This document shows, piece after piece, positions 8,946 to 18,457 of a stretch of DNA of 64,000 nt. The notes under the pieces were generated by a model. The model had not been told where the DNA came from, ran no database searches, and saw nothing but the letters and a program-made list of their open reading frames with translations. The stretch comes from Mixta theicola (GTDB taxonomy: Bacteria; Pseudomonadota; Gammaproteobacteria; Enterobacterales; Enterobacteriaceae). Within the stretch, counting starts at the first letter, position 1. The number at the start of each line of letters is the position of its first letter. The position numbers and the translations under genes are program-made. The DNA is taken from contig NZ_NWUO01000001.1 of NCBI RefSeq assembly GCF_002895925.1, forward strand, positions 372,001-436,000. Reading direction: 5' to 3'.

Positions 8946-10076
8946 CTACTGGCGTCGCTGTAACAGCGTCAGCACTTCGTAATGCGCGGTATGCGGGAAC
9001 ATATCAAACAGCTGCACCCGACGAATATGGTAATGCTCAAGTCGCGCAATATCCTGCGCCATACTTTCGGCGTTACAGCTGGAATAGAGCAGCCATGACG
9101 GCGCCATGCGGCTCAGGTAATCACACAGCTCAGCGCCAATTCCACGGCGCGGCGGATTAACCAACACCAGCTCCGGCACCTCTCCTTCTTCAGTGGCAAA
9201 GCGCGTTGAATCCAGCGCCGCAAACCGCACGTTTTCCAGCCCAATCTGCTGTGCCGAACGCTGCGCGCAGGCGATCGCCTCTGCGCCGATCTCAATGCCG
9301 GTCAGCTGCATCTCTGGCGTCGCGCAGTGCAGGCCAAAGCCACCCACGCCGCAAAACAGATCCCACATCGATTTAACCTGCAGCTCGCTGACCCAGCGGC
9401 GCGCGGTATCATACAGCCGCGCCGCCACTTCGGGGTTGGTCTGAAAGAAACTGCGCGGCCGAATATAGAGCGGAACATGGTTAAGCTGTTCCGCCAGTAG
9501 CTGATTTTCCGTCAGCGCAATCTCTTCTTCCCCTTCAAGGATCGCCATCGGCACCGGCTGGATATTGGCAGAGATCACCGACAGCTGCGGCAGCTGTTGC
9601 TGTAGCCACGGCAGCGCGGCGCGCAGCTGCTCAAGTTTAGCGGTGGAGCGCAGCACAAAGCGCAGCATCAGCTTGCCGTCCAGCGAACTTTCGCTGAGCA
9701 ACAGAAATTTTAACTCACCGCGCCGGCGCGCCACGTTATAAGGCGTCAGGCCGGCGCGGGCGATAAACGGCTTCAGCACGGCAAAAACCGGCGCGAAGCT
9801 GGCAGGATAAAGCGGACAGGCGGTTAAATCCACCGGGCTGCCGTCACGATGCATAATACCCAGCACCGGCCGCTCAACGCTGCCGCTGACCACCATTTTG
9901 GCTTTATTGCGAAAGGAGAACTGCGACGAATCAACCGGCGGCTGCCAGTCGTCAACGGGGAATTCCTGCAGCAGCGCCTGCAAATGCGTCTGTTTTATCT
10001 GCAGCTGTTGAGGATAGGGAGTTGTCAGCCACTGACAGGAACGACAGCGGTCTGCATCGTAAAGTGCGCAATGCAT
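8946..10076 (-). CDS. rlmC: 23S rRNA (uracil-747-C5)-methyltransferase
   Basis: SAM-dependent methyltransferase converting U747 of 23S rRNA to 5-methyluridine. The 376-residue product carries cysteines at 3, 11, 14 and 87, the positions that bind the [4Fe-4S] cluster in E. coli RlmC (RumB), then a Rossmann fold with [12 protein letters not shown], the VNPPRRGIG motif and the catalytic-cysteine segment YSSCNAESM. Position between artJ and ybjO is as in E. coli. Confidence 0.95.
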   Translation of the reverse strand: MHCALYDADRCRSCQWLTTPYPQQLQIKQTHLQALLQEFPVDDWQPPVDSSQFSFRNKAKMVVSGSVERPVLGIMHRDGSPVDLTACPLYPASFAPVFAVLKPFIARAGLTPYNVARRRGELKFLLLSESSLDGKLMLRFVLRSTAKLEQLRAALPWLQQQLPQLSVISANIQPVPMAILEGEEEIALTENQLLAEQLNHVPLYIRPRSFFQTNPEVAARLYDTARRWVSELQVKSMWDLFCGVGGFGLHCATPEMQLTGIEIGAEAIACAQRSAQQIGLENVRFAALDSTRFATEEGEVPELVLVNPPRRGIGAELCDYLSRMAPSWLLYSSCNAESMAQDIARLEHYHIRRVQLFDMFPHTAHYEVLTLLQRRQ

Positions 10077-10135
10077 GATTTAGCCTGTGATGAATGGTGA
10101 TGCCAGATGCGGGGCTGAATTGTAGCACTCGTCGC

Positions 10136-10612
10136 TCAGCGGCGCTGGAAAAATTGCCGACTGCTGGCAGGAAAAAACAGCAGCAGCAGCACCAGCAGAT
10201 CGGGCGACTTATGCATAATCAGACGATGAAAGATTTCTCCATTACTGGCGCCGCTAATGCTGAAAATCTCCGGATAGATCCAGCCGACAGAAGCGGCCCA
10301 CAGATAGAACAGTACGATCGCCTGGGTTAGCGCATACAGCAGGCGGCCACGGCGCGAGCCGCGCATCAGCGTCAGCGCGCAGCGCAGCTCGATAAAGAAC
10401 AGGAGCTGGCTGGCGATAAAAATGAGCGTGGAATCCCACGCCTGAGCGCTACGGTGAATAAAATCGGCTATGCCGTCATAGCCCAGTTCATTAATCAGCA
10501 GCAGCACGCTAATACAGCGGGTGGCAATAATCGCCTGGCCGGCAATCATTACCGGCACCGGCGCCTGCTGAGGACGAACCGCCGTCTTACCGAATCTGAA
10601 CACTTCTGACAT
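10136..10612 (-). CDS. ybjO: Inner-membrane protein YbjO (DUF2593)
   Basis: A 158-residue protein with three to four predicted membrane helices (about residues 21-42, 62-82, 92-112, 138-152) and no catalytic motif. It fits YbjO in place and size, downstream of potI. Function unknown. The start at 10612 is supported by CGGGAGGAG upstream. It may be cotranscribed with potFGHI, which ends 122 bp upstream. Confidence 0.8.
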   Translation of the reverse strand: MSEVFRFGKTAVRPQQAPVPVMIAGQAIIATRCISVLLLINELGYDGIADFIHRSAQAWDSTLIFIASQLLFFIELRCALTLMRGSRRGRLLYALTQAIVLFYLWAASVGWIYPEIFSISGASNGEIFHRLIMHKSPDLLVLLLLFFPASSRQFFQRR

Positions 10613-10734
10613 TCACCGAACTCCTCCCGTTGCGACAAGGCGACTAAAACGGCGGCAGACCAGCCCGGAAACAGAACCGGGCCGGGCTAACCGCCTGTGA
10701 AGCCTTGTTATTATAGTGGCAAAGGTTTCGGATT

Positions 10735-11580
10735 TTAGCTACGTTTCGCTTTCTGAATATCCCGCACTCGCTGCTTCTCCTCGTGCGCCATAAAGCGCCA
10801 GGCGATAAAGCCCACCAGCCCGACGACAAACAAAATCAGCGACGCCAGCGCGTTAATTTCCGGGTTCACACCGCGACGCACGGTAGCGAAAATCGCCATC
10901 GGCAACGTGGTGGCGCCAGGCCCGGTAACAAAGCTGGCGATCACCAGGTCATCCAGCGACAGCGTAAACGCCAGCAGCCAGCCGGTAACCAGCGCTGGCG
11001 CGATCATCGGTACGGTAATCACGAAAAAAACCTTCAGCGGCGTCGCGCCGAGATCCATCGCGGCTTCCTCAATGGAACGATCCAGCTCGCGCAGGCGCGA
11101 ATTAATCACCACCGCAACGTAAGCGGTACAGAAGGTAACGTGCGCCAGCCAGATGGTGAGCATGCCGCGATCGCTGGGCCAGCCGATAGCGTGTCCCATC
11201 GCCACAAACAGCAGCAGCAGCGACAGGCCGGTGATCACATCCGGCATGACCAGCGGCGCGGTCAGCATAAAGGCGAAGCCGGTTGATCCTTTGAAGCGGC
11301 CAAAGCGCACAATCACCACCGCCGCAATGGTGCCCAGTATCATAGCGGCGGTCGCGCTGAGCGCGGCGATGGTCAGGCTGAGCGTGACCGCGCTAATCAT
11401 CGCGCTATCCTGAAACAGCACCCTATACCAGTGCAGCGAAAAGCTTTCCCAGACGGTAACCAGCTGCGAGCTGTTAAAGGAATAGGCCACCAGCAACAGC
11501 ATCGGCGCATAGAGAAAGCTGAAGCAGAGCAGCAGGATGACCAGCCGCCACGGAGAGCGAACCGCGGGCAGATTACTCAT
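10735..11580 (-). CDS. potI: Putrescine ABC transporter permease PotI
   Basis: A 281-residue inner-membrane permease with six helices and the coupling motif EEAAMDLGATPLKVFFVITVPMIAPAL. With PotH it forms the channel of the putrescine-specific importer PotFGHI. It overlaps potH by four bases and is the last pot gene. Length and sequence match E. coli PotI (281 residues). Confidence 0.96.
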   Translation of the reverse strand: MSNLPAVRSPWRLVILLLCFSFLYAPMLLLVAYSFNSSQLVTVWESFSLHWYRVLFQDSAMISAVTLSLTIAALSATAAMILGTIAAVVIVRFGRFKGSTGFAFMLTAPLVMPDVITGLSLLLLFVAMGHAIGWPSDRGMLTIWLAHVTFCTAYVAVVINSRLRELDRSIEEAAMDLGATPLKVFFVITVPMIAPALVTGWLLAFTLSLDDLVIASFVTGPGATTLPMAIFATVRRGVNPEINALASLILFVVGLVGFIAWRFMAHEEKQRVRDIQKAKRS

Positions 11581-12521
11581 GCCTTTTCTCCCAGAGTCTT
11601 ATTTTGATGCTTATGGAACCAGATAATCGGCAGGATCAGGATCAGCAGGATAATCACCGCCAGCGCCGAAGCCACCGGCCAGTCGCGGTTATTGAAAAAC
11701 TCCTGCCACAGAATACGGCCAATCATAATGCTGTCCGGCCCGCCCAGCAGCTCAGGGATCACGTACTCCCCCACCGCCGGAATAAACACCAGCATCGAAC
11801 CGGCAATAATGCCGTTTTTGGTCAGCGGCACAATCACGCTAAAAAAAGTTTTTAGCGGGCGCGCGCCCAGATCGAGCGAAGCTTCCACCAGCGAATAGTC
11901 GATGCGCGTCAGCGCGGTATAGATCGGCAGCACCATAAACGGCAGATAGCAGTAAACGATACCGATATAGACTGCCGTATTGGTGTAGAGGATCGCCAGC
12001 GGATGATCGATCACTCCCAGCCACAGCAGAAAACGGTTAAGAATACCGTTGCTGTTCAGCAGCCCCATCCAGGCGTAAACGCGCACCAGGAACGAAGTCC
12101 ACGACGGCAGCAGCACCAGCAGCAGCAAAATATTGCGCACCGATGGTTTACTGTGCGCCACCGCCCAGGCCAGCGGATAACCCACCAGCAGGCAGATAAG
12201 CGTGGAAATCGCCGCCACCTTCAGCGACTGCAAATAGGCATCGATATAGAGCGGATCGTCCGTCAGCTGCAGGTAATTCGCCAGATTAAACACCAGCGTC
12301 AACTGATCGTCCGCCCAGGAGATCAGCTCGGTATAGGGCGGAATGGCGCGTGCGATTTCAGCAAAGCTGATTTTCAATACGATCAGAAACGGCAGCAGGA
12401 AAAACAGCGCCAGCCAAAGATAAGGCAGCGCGATGATCAGTTTGCGCCCGTGAGCGGTTTTTAGCCGGGTCAGCGTACGGCTAAGATTGCCGGAATGCGC
12501 AGCGGCAGCGGGTTGTTTCAT
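11577..12521 (-). CDS. potH: Putrescine ABC transporter permease PotH
   Basis: A 314-residue permease with a cytoplasmic N-terminus, six membrane helices and the EAA motif VEASLDLGARPLKTFFSVIVPLTKNG. Partner of PotI. It starts 10 bp after the potG stop and overlaps potI by four bases, so translation of the three genes is tightly linked. Confidence 0.96.
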   Translation of the reverse strand: MKQPAAAAHSGNLSRTLTRLKTAHGRKLIIALPYLWLALFFLLPFLIVLKISFAEIARAIPPYTELISWADDQLTLVFNLANYLQLTDDPLYIDAYLQSLKVAAISTLICLLVGYPLAWAVAHSKPSVRNILLLLVLLPSWTSFLVRVYAWMGLLNSNGILNRFLLWLGVIDHPLAILYTNTAVYIGIVYCYLPFMVLPIYTALTRIDYSLVEASLDLGARPLKTFFSVIVPLTKNGIIAGSMLVFIPAVGEYVIPELLGGPDSIMIGRILWQEFFNNRDWPVASALAVIILLILILPIIWFHKHQNKTLGEKA

Positions 12522-12531
12522 ATCTGCCCTC

Positions 12532-13665
12532 TTATACGGTCAGCACGACGCAGCTGCTGGCGTCCCAGCTGAGGCGAACTTCATCGCCCCAGGTCGGCGC
12601 GCCTTCGCGGAAGCGATGCGCGTTTTGCAGCTGCGCGCTGATCATCTGTCCGCTATGCAACCGCACATGATAAATCGACAGATCGCCCAGATAGGCGATA
12701 TGCACCACTTCACCGACGGCAAAGTTGCAGCCGTCCGCCGGCACCTGTTCACACAGCATCACCTTCTCCGGACGCAGGGCGATAGAGACCGGGACGTTAT
12801 CCATAATGGAGATGTCAGACGCTACCTTCAGCGGATGCACCAGCCCAGGGCTGTCGATCACCAGCCCATCCGCGCGGCGTTCGCGCAGCAGACCTTCAAA
12901 GACGTTCACCGAGCCGATAAACTCAGCGCTGTAGCGGCTGGTCGGATGTTCATAGATCTCTTCCGGCTCGCCGATTTGCACAAACTTACCGCGGTTCATA
13001 ATAGCGATACGGCCCGCCATCGTCATCGCCTCTTCCTGATCGTGTGTCACCATCACGCAGGTAGCGCCGACGCGCTCCAGAATATCCACCACTTCCAGCT
13101 GCATCCGATCGCGCAGCTTTTTATCCAGCGCGCCCATCGGCTCATCCAGCAGCAGCAGCTTCGGTCGTTTCGCCAGGCTGCGCGCCAGCGCCACACGCTG
13201 ACGCTGGCCGCCGGAAAGCTGATGCGGCTTACGTTTGGCGAACTCCTGCATATGCACCAGCGCCAGCATCTCCGCCACGCGTTCGGCAATATCGCTCCTG
13301 GAGAGCTTATCCTGTTTCAGGCCAAAGGCGATGTTCTGCTCCACCGTCATATGGGGGAACAGCGCATAGGACTGAAACATCATATTAATCGGGCGCTGAT
13401 AAGGCGGCACGTGGGAGAGATCCTGTCCGTCCAGCAGGATCTGCCCGTGGGTAGGCGCTTCAAATCCCGCCAGCATACGCAGCAGGGTTGATTTACCGCA
13501 GCCCGACGCGCCAAGCAGAGCAAAAATTTCGCCTTTATAGATGGTCAGACTGACATCATCGACGGCGTGCTGCCCGTCAAATGACTTGGTCAGGTTACGG
13601 ATTTCCAGCAGCGGCGTGAGGGCCTTTGCCGCTTTTTGGGGATGACGGGGGATCGCATCGTTCAC
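12532..13665 (-). CDS. potG: Putrescine ABC transporter ATP-binding protein PotG
   Basis: Cytoplasmic ATPase of PotFGHI, with Walker A GASGCGKST, signature LSGGQRQR, Walker B LLLLDEPMGALD, switch VTHDQEE and a C-terminal TOBE regulatory domain. I chose the GTG at 13665: it begins VNDAIPRHPQ, aligning with E. coli MNDAIPRPQ, lies eight bases after GGAGAG, and gives exactly 377 residues as in E. coli. The ATG at 13671 is only two bases from the same Shine-Dalgarno sequence. Confidence 0.94.
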   Translation of the reverse strand: MNDAIPRHPQKAAKALTPLLEIRNLTKSFDGQHAVDDVSLTIYKGEIFALLGASGCGKSTLLRMLAGFEAPTHGQILLDGQDLSHVPPYQRPINMMFQSYALFPHMTVEQNIAFGLKQDKLSRSDIAERVAEMLALVHMQEFAKRKPHQLSGGQRQRVALARSLAKRPKLLLLDEPMGALDKKLRDRMQLEVVDILERVGATCVMVTHDQEEAMTMAGRIAIMNRGKFVQIGEPEEIYEHPTSRYSAEFIGSVNVFEGLLRERRADGLVIDSPGLVHPLKVASDISIMDNVPVSIALRPEKVMLCEQVPADGCNFAVGEVVHIAYLGDLSIYHVRLHSGQMISAQLQNAHRFREGAPTWGDEVRLSWDASSCVVLTV

Positions 13666-13720
13666 TAACATCTCTCTCCGGCACTGAGCGGAAACTCGCG
13701 GCACGCGGCCGCACAAATGA

Positions 13721-13753
13721 GACAACAGAGGCCGATACCGCGCCTCTGTTGTC
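13721..13753 (-). repeat. 12-bp hairpin between potF and potG
   Basis: GACAACAGAGGC and GCCTCTGTTGTC form a perfect 12-bp stem with a nine-base loop in the gap between potF and potG. No U run follows in the pot direction, so it more likely protects the 3' end of potF mRNA or slows polymerase than ends transcription. This would allow more PotF than PotGHI. Confidence 0.6.
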
Positions 13754-13786
13754 GTTAACCTGCGATGGTGATTCGCGTTAGACGAA

Positions 13787-14899
13787 TTATTTACCGCTTT
13801 TCACTTTGGTCCATGCACGGGTACGCACACGATCAAGTTTAGGTTCCTGTACTTTCAGTACAAACAGTTTGGACATGGTTTCCGGTCCAGGGAAAATGCC
13901 TGGGTTATTGCGGACTTCTTGGCTAATCAGCGGCAGCGAGGCCTTGTTACCGTTAGCGTAGAACATCTTATCGGAAATGTGCGCAATCACTTTCGGATCC
14001 ATGATGTAGTTCAGCCATTGATAGGCTGCATCCAGGTTTTTCGCATCTTTTGGAATCGCCATCATATCGAAGAAGGCCAGCGCGCCCTCTTTCGGAATGC
14101 TGTAGGCGATATTGACGCCGTTCTTCGCTTCCGCCGCGCGGCTTTTCGCCTGCAGAATATCCCCGGCCCAGCCGATCGCCACGCAGATATTGCCGTTGGC
14201 CAGATCGTTAATGTACTGCGAGGAGTGGAAATAACGGATATTGGGCCGCAGTTTTAACAGCAGATCGGTCGCCGCGCCCGAATAATCTTTCGCATCGCTG
14301 CTGTTCGGATCTTTGCCGAGGTAGTTCAGCACGGTAGCGAAAATCTCTTCTGGCGCATCGAGGAAAGAGACGCCGCAGCTTTTCAGCTTCTCAAGATTCT
14401 CCGGTTTCAGTATCAGATCCCAGCTATCGACCGGCGCGTCTTTGCCCAGCACGGCTTTAACTTTTTCGACGTTGTAGCCGATCCCGGTGGTCGCCCAGAG
14501 ATAAGGAATAGCGTATTTATTACCCGGATCGTGCTGCTCGACTTTTTTCAGCAGCTCAGGATCGAGGTTTTTATAGTTTGGCAGTTTGCTTTTATCCAGC
14601 TCCTGAAACACGCCAGACTGCAGCTGACGCGCCAGAAAGCTGGACGATGGCACCACGACGTCGTAGCCGGTGCTGCCCGCCATCAGTTTGCCTTCCAGCA
14701 CTTCGTTGGAATCGAAAACGTCGTAAATCACTTTAATGCCGGTCTGCTTTTCAAAGTCCGGTACGGTATCCGGCGAAATATAATCCGACCAGTTATACAC
14801 GTGCAGGGTTTTCTGTTCCGCCATCGTGCCGGCGGAAACCGCCATCAGCACACCAGCTATCACACCAGACAACCATTTTTTGCCGTGGTTGTTTAACAT
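13787..14899 (-). CDS. potF: Periplasmic putrescine-binding protein PotF
   Basis: A 370-residue PotD/PotF family binding protein with a Sec signal peptide ending around TMA (residues 25-27) and mature start EQKTLHVYNWSDYISPDT. It captures putrescine for PotGHI. Residues of the PotF ligand pocket such as the NWSDY segment and the GWAGD segment are present. First gene of potFGHI. The 584-bp region upstream presumably holds the promoter. Confidence 0.96.
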   Translation of the reverse strand: MLNNHGKKWLSGVIAGVLMAVSAGTMAEQKTLHVYNWSDYISPDTVPDFEKQTGIKVIYDVFDSNEVLEGKLMAGSTGYDVVVPSSSFLARQLQSGVFQELDKSKLPNYKNLDPELLKKVEQHDPGNKYAIPYLWATTGIGYNVEKVKAVLGKDAPVDSWDLILKPENLEKLKSCGVSFLDAPEEIFATVLNYLGKDPNSSDAKDYSGAATDLLLKLRPNIRYFHSSQYINDLANGNICVAIGWAGDILQAKSRAAEAKNGVNIAYSIPKEGALAFFDMMAIPKDAKNLDAAYQWLNYIMDPKVIAHISDKMFYANGNKASLPLISQEVRNNPGIFPGPETMSKLFVLKVQEPKLDRVRTRAWTKVKSGK

Positions 14900-15413
14900 G
14901 TTTTCCTTCCTCCAGAAACGGGGTCAATCTTAACGATGCAGAACAAAAGAAACCGAACGGTTTCCTGCGTGTAAAAAGAAACAGTGAATCATTATTCATC
15001 GCAGGCATAACAGAAAAACTGCCAGCTCTGCGGCGTTTACCGCATACTTCATGCAGCTCCGCAAGCATAGCCGCAGCGTGGCAAACAGGCCATACCTTAG
15101 AGTAAAAAACGCCTTTTATCGATTATTTATGCATGTTTCATCTATGTGATACGCCAGACAGGGCATAAACGGCGAGAAATATCTGGCATTAAAGGGCAAT
15201 ATGCAGAATAAAAATGTGAATTGCGCCGCTTGCCCGGTAAGAATATCGGGAAGAAGCGCAAAAAAGGAGCTGACGCGCAGCGGAACGAAAACGCACGTTA
15301 AGCGATTTCTTCCTGCTCTGATGCCTGCTTCAGGGAACTCAGCTGGCCTTCGGTTTGCGGTGAGAGTTAATGGAAGCGAGACGTGTCCCGGCGGGGTTAT
15401 AGAGAGAAAGCTG
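14900..15413. other. Long intergenic region upstream of potF
   Basis: No supported gene. It should hold the potF promoter (minus strand). An imperfect hairpin lies at about 15219-15260 (TTGCGC and GCGCAA outer arms, CCCG and CGGG inner arms). A 78-codon open frame at 15201-15437 has no recognisable features and overlaps the ybjN terminator, so it was not called. Confidence 0.5.
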
Positions 15414-15444
15414 AATAAAAATCATCCACCTGCATAGCAGGTGG
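15414..15444 (-). terminator. ybjN terminator
   Basis: Read on the minus strand, CCACCTGC-TAT-GCAGGTGG is a perfect 8-bp stem followed after a few bases by five T. It lies 40 bp after the ybjN stop. Confidence 0.65.
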
Positions 15445-15483
15445 CTGTGGCACCGCCCCCGAAAGGGAGCGCGTGAATAAGAC

Positions 15484-15969
15484 TCAGTGCAGAACAGGCA
15501 GGCGGCTATCGTGAACGATCGGCTCTTCTTCTTCGGCTTCACCTGTCATCAACAGATTACTGGCGAAGGCTTCCATAATAACCATAGAGATCTGCTCTTC
15601 GCTCTGGCGCAGGAAATGCACAAACTGACCATAGGTAACGCCCGCATTGGTCATTAACGACTGGCAGACAATCAGCTTTGGCAGATTATCGTCCTGAATA
15701 TCGAGAAAGGCTTTTACCGTCAGCGAGGCGGCATTGATTTGTGAAAGATCGCCCACCAGCGAGATCAGTGCCGTCGGCTTAACCTCGGCGAGGGCGGAGA
15801 AAAGGATGACGTTATCGACCAGATCGATTTTGGCATCGAAAACGCCATCGAAATTCTGCATGTGCGGCAAATGCAGCGCCTGACAGGCGTCACATTCAAA
15901 CCAGGTAATGCTTTGCTGATCCAGCCAACGTCGTAATACGTCTAAGTCTGGAACGACGAGTGAATCCAT
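15484..15969 (-). CDS. ybjN: YbjN family protein
   Basis: A 161-residue protein of the YbjN domain family (fold like type III secretion chaperones). In E. coli it affects motility, biofilm and stress phenotypes; no enzymatic role is known. Core segments ECDACQALHLPHMQNFDGVFDAKIDL and QDDNLPKLIVCQSL are near-identical to E. coli. The ATG at 15969 (MDSLVVPDLD) aligns with the E. coli start; an upstream in-frame ATG at 16005 would add 12 non-conserved residues. It follows rimK. Confidence 0.92.
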   Translation of the reverse strand: MDSLVVPDLDVLRRWLDQQSITWFECDACQALHLPHMQNFDGVFDAKIDLVDNVILFSALAEVKPTALISLVGDLSQINAASLTVKAFLDIQDDNLPKLIVCQSLMTNAGVTYGQFVHFLRQSEEQISMVIMEAFASNLLMTGEAEEEEPIVHDSRLPVLH

Positions 15970-16058
15970 ATGCTGCTGCCTTATACCGCGATGAAATAAG
16001 CGCAATAGCTTACGGAAAAAGCAAGCTGAAAACCACGTCCGCAGAGCAAAAAGGCGGG

Positions 16059-16961
16059 TTAACCGCCGGTTTTCAGACTGAAACCGGGGCGAGCATGTTG
16101 CTCAATCCAGTCAATCATCATCGCCGCGATATTTAAGCCGGTAGTTTTTTCAATGCCTTCCAGACCCGGCGACGCATTCACCTCCATCACCAGCGGGCCG
16201 CGCCGGGCGCGCAAAATATCCACCCCCGCCACGTCCAGCCCAAGCGTGGCGGCCGCCCTGACCGCCATCTCCCGCTCGCGCGGCGTAATCACGACGCGAC
16301 GGGCGCGGCCGCCACGATGCAAATTAGAGCGGAAATCGCCCTCTTTCGCTTCGCGCTCAATGGCTGCCACCACTTCATTGCCAATCACCAGACAGCGAAT
16401 ATCACGCCCCTGCGCCTCTTTAATAAACTCCTGCACCAGAATATGCGCATTCAGCCCGCGAAAGGCGTCAATTACGCTTTCCGCCGCCTGCCGCGTTTCC
16501 GCCAGCACTACGCCGATGCCCTGCGTCCCCTCCACCAGCTTAACGACCAGCGGCGCACCGCCGACCATCTCAATCAGATCGTGGGTATCGTCAGGCGAAT
16601 GGGCAAAGCCGGTGACCGGCATATCGATGCCCTGACGCGCCAGCAGCTGCAGCGAACGCAGCTTGTCGCGCGCGCGGGTAATCGCCACCGACTCATTCAG
16701 CGGATAGCTGCCGCACATTTCAAACTGGCGCAGCACCGCCGTGCCGTAAAACGTCGTTGCCGGGCCGATACGGGGGATTACCGCATCGAAATGCGGCAGC
16801 GGTTCTCCACGGTAATGCACCGCCGCCGATGCTGGATTGATATTCATATAACAGGAAAGCGGGTCGATAATATCAACCTGATGGCCGCGCGCCAGCGCGG
16901 CCTCATGCAGACGCCTACAGGAGTAAAGCGTTGCGTCACGGGAAAGGATGGCAATTTTCAC
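16059..16961 (-). CDS. rimK: Ribosomal protein S6-glutamate ligase
   Basis: ATP-grasp ligase adding glutamate residues to the C-terminus of ribosomal protein S6. The 300-residue product matches E. coli RimK almost throughout: an N-terminal preATP-grasp part, the glycine-rich VEGTQGIGV loop, and the metal/ATP residues in [14 protein letters not shown]. It follows nfsA by 20 bp in the order ybjC-nfsA-rimK-ybjN seen in E. coli. Confidence 0.97.
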   Translation of the reverse strand: MKIAILSRDATLYSCRRLHEAALARGHQVDIIDPLSCYMNINPASAAVHYRGEPLPHFDAVIPRIGPATTFYGTAVLRQFEMCGSYPLNESVAITRARDKLRSLQLLARQGIDMPVTGFAHSPDDTHDLIEMVGGAPLVVKLVEGTQGIGVVLAETRQAAESVIDAFRGLNAHILVQEFIKEAQGRDIRCLVIGNEVVAAIEREAKEGDFRSNLHRGGRARRVVITPREREMAVRAAATLGLDVAGVDILRARRGPLVMEVNASPGLEGIEKTTGLNIAAMMIDWIEQHARPGFSLKTGG

Positions 16962-16981
16962 CCAACGGTCTCCGCACCCAA

Positions 16982-17704
16982 TTATCGTGTTGCCCAGCCC
17001 TGCTTGTGCAGGTAATCAAGAATAAAAGGACGATTTTCGCGTACGATAGTACGGCGAATATGATTGCTGAAATTATCGCTGCGTTGATTGCTGTCGCGCT
17101 GCTGATAGTAAGCTTCCAGCTGGCGATCGTATTCATCCAGCTGTTGGCGATCCAGCGGCTGGTAGCGATTTTCATGCACCAGCATCGTGGCGGGCATGCG
17201 CGGTTTAAGATCGGGTTCCTGCTGCGGCCAGCCCAGGCACATACCAAACAGCGGCAACACGTGTTGCGGCAGGCCCAGCAGCTCGGTCACCTGCTCAATG
17301 CTGTTACGGATCCCGCCGATATACACGCCGCCCAGCCCAAGCGACTCGGCGGCCACCATCGCATTCTGGCCCATAATCGCCGTATCGACGCAGCCTAACA
17401 GCAGCTGCTCCGCCAGCCCCAGCTGCGCCTGTGGACAAATTTGCAGATTGCGCTGAAAATCCGCGCAGAAAACCCAAAATTCCGCCGCCTGCGCCACATG
17501 CTGCTGGCCGCCGCTAAGCGTCACCAGCTGTTCGCGTAGCGCTTTATCGGTAATGCGGATAACAGAAGAGCACTGTAAAAAACTGGAGGTGGAAGCCGAC
17601 TGCGCGGCGGCGATAATCGCCTCACGCTGTTCATCGCTAATCGGTTGATCGGTAAAGGCACGAATCGAACGATGCGTACGCAACAGCTCAATGGTCGGCG
17701 TCAT
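16982..17704 (-). CDS. nfsA: Oxygen-insensitive NADPH nitroreductase
   Basis: FMN-dependent major nitroreductase reducing nitroaromatics and quinones by two electrons. The 240-residue protein has the [15 protein letters not shown]-binding opening and [10 protein letters not shown] middle segment. The ATG at 17704 (MTPTIELL) matches the E. coli start and has GGAG at proper distance; the longer frame from 17752 would add 16 residues. It overlaps the 3' end of ybjC by 17 bp, as in E. coli, where the operon is SoxRS/MarA-controlled. Confidence 0.96.
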   Translation of the reverse strand: MTPTIELLRTHRSIRAFTDQPISDEQREAIIAAAQSASTSSFLQCSSVIRITDKALREQLVTLSGGQQHVAQAAEFWVFCADFQRNLQICPQAQLGLAEQLLLGCVDTAIMGQNAMVAAESLGLGGVYIGGIRNSIEQVTELLGLPQHVLPLFGMCLGWPQQEPDLKPRMPATMLVHENRYQPLDRQQLDEYDRQLEAYYQQRDSNQRSDNFSNHIRRTIVRENRPFILDYLHKQGWATR

Positions 17705-17978
17705 GTGAATCTCCGGAAGTTTTTGATGAAGTATCGCCACGGCGGCGGCCAAAAAGTTCAGGCGCTATCGCCTGCGCCGTGCGCCACATCAGCGCAACGG
17801 CGGCGGGCAACATCAGGACGATACCGGTAAAAATAAGCGCCGTCGCTGCCTGCCGACCGGACCAGCCGGCGGGCAGCGGTATCAGCTGCTGTACCACTAA
17901 AAACGCCGTTAGCAACAAGAGAATACCGATAGTTTCCAGTATCAGCAGCGGTTTTGGTAACCGGACAAATGATTTCAC
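17688..17978 (-). CDS. ybjC: Inner-membrane protein YbjC
   Basis: A 96-residue protein with two hydrophobic helices (about residues 9-28 and 42-66), similar to E. coli YbjC (LPKPLLILETIGILLL). Function unknown. I chose the GTG at 17978 because it begins the conserved part (VKSFVRLPKP) and gives the family length; AAGGAA lies about 10 bases upstream. The open frame runs back to 18158 but that extension is not conserved. First gene of the ybjC-nfsA-rimK unit. Confidence 0.75.
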   Translation of the reverse strand: MKSFVRLPKPLLILETIGILLLLTAFLVVQQLIPLPAGWSGRQAATALIFTGIVLMLPAAVALMWRTAQAIAPELFGRRRGDTSSKTSGDSHDADH

Positions 17979-18065
17979 CGGAGCGTTTCCTTCTGGCCTC
18001 CCCGCAGCAGTAACGGGGGTTGTATAGTAAAACGTAGCTGGCACCCTGGCGCATAGCCTGTATAG

Positions 18066-18084
18066 ATTGTACCAACAGGCAAAG
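18066..18084 (+). promoter_or_regulatory. Candidate marbox/soxbox upstream of ybjC-nfsA
   Basis: ATTGTACCAACAGGCAAAG fits the MarA/SoxS/Rob consensus AYnGCACnnWnnRYYAAAY at 10 of 13 defined positions. It lies about 90 bp before the ybjC start, between divergent ybjC and grxA. Control of the E. coli operon by SoxS makes this plausible, but the consensus is loose. Confidence 0.35.
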
Positions 18085-18136
18085 CCTTCTTTACAATGGT
18101 GAAGGCTGCGGTCCATGATGCGTTTACTGAGCGTAA

Positions 18137-18158
18137 AAGTGTGACATAATTCACACAA
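18137..18158 (+). promoter_or_regulatory. Full-consensus CRP-type palindrome before grxA
   Basis: TGTGACATAATTCACA (18140-18155) matches TGTGA-N6-TCACA at all ten half-site positions. It is centred about 35 bp before the grxA start codon. Its middle, CATAAT, also makes a fair -10 element with TTTACT at 18123-18128 as -35, so bound CRP would cover the promoter. A second TGTGACATAA follows at 18163-18172. Confidence 0.5.
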
Positions 18159-18182
18159 AAATGTGACATAAAGGAGTTAACG

Positions 18183-18446
18183 ATGCTTGCAGTTATTTTT
18201 GGCCGCCCAAGCTGCCCCTACTGTGTGCGTGCAAAAGAACTGGCGGAGAAGCTGAGCGCAGAGCGTGACGATTTTACTTTCCGCTACGTTGATATTCAGG
18301 CGGAAGGTATTACCAAAGCGGATCTGGAAAAAACCGTGGGCAAGCCGGTAGAAACCGTTCCCCAGATTTTTGTTGATCGGCAACATCTCGGCGGCTTTAC
18401 CGATTTCAACGCCTGGAGCAAAGCGAACCTGGGCGTCGCGCTGTAA
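18183..18446 (+). CDS. grxA: Glutaredoxin 1
   Basis: An 87-residue GSH-dependent disulfide reductase that reduces ribonucleotide reductase, PAPS reductase and oxidised OxyR. The redox motif CPYC is at residues 11-14; TVPQIF carries the cis-proline and GGFTDF the glutathione-binding end. AAGGAG lies eight bases before ATG. Divergent from ybjC as in E. coli, where OxyR activates it; I could not identify an OxyR site by eye. Confidence 0.96.
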   Translation: MLAVIFGRPSCPYCVRAKELAEKLSAERDDFTFRYVDIQAEGITKADLEKTVGKPVETVPQIFVDRQHLGGFTDFNAWSKANLGVAL

Positions 18447-18457
18447 ATTACCGGCGT

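Noticed and set aside
15201-15437. 78-codon open frame upstream of potF
   Set aside because: No recognisable domain, basic random-looking composition, and it overlaps the ybjN terminator.
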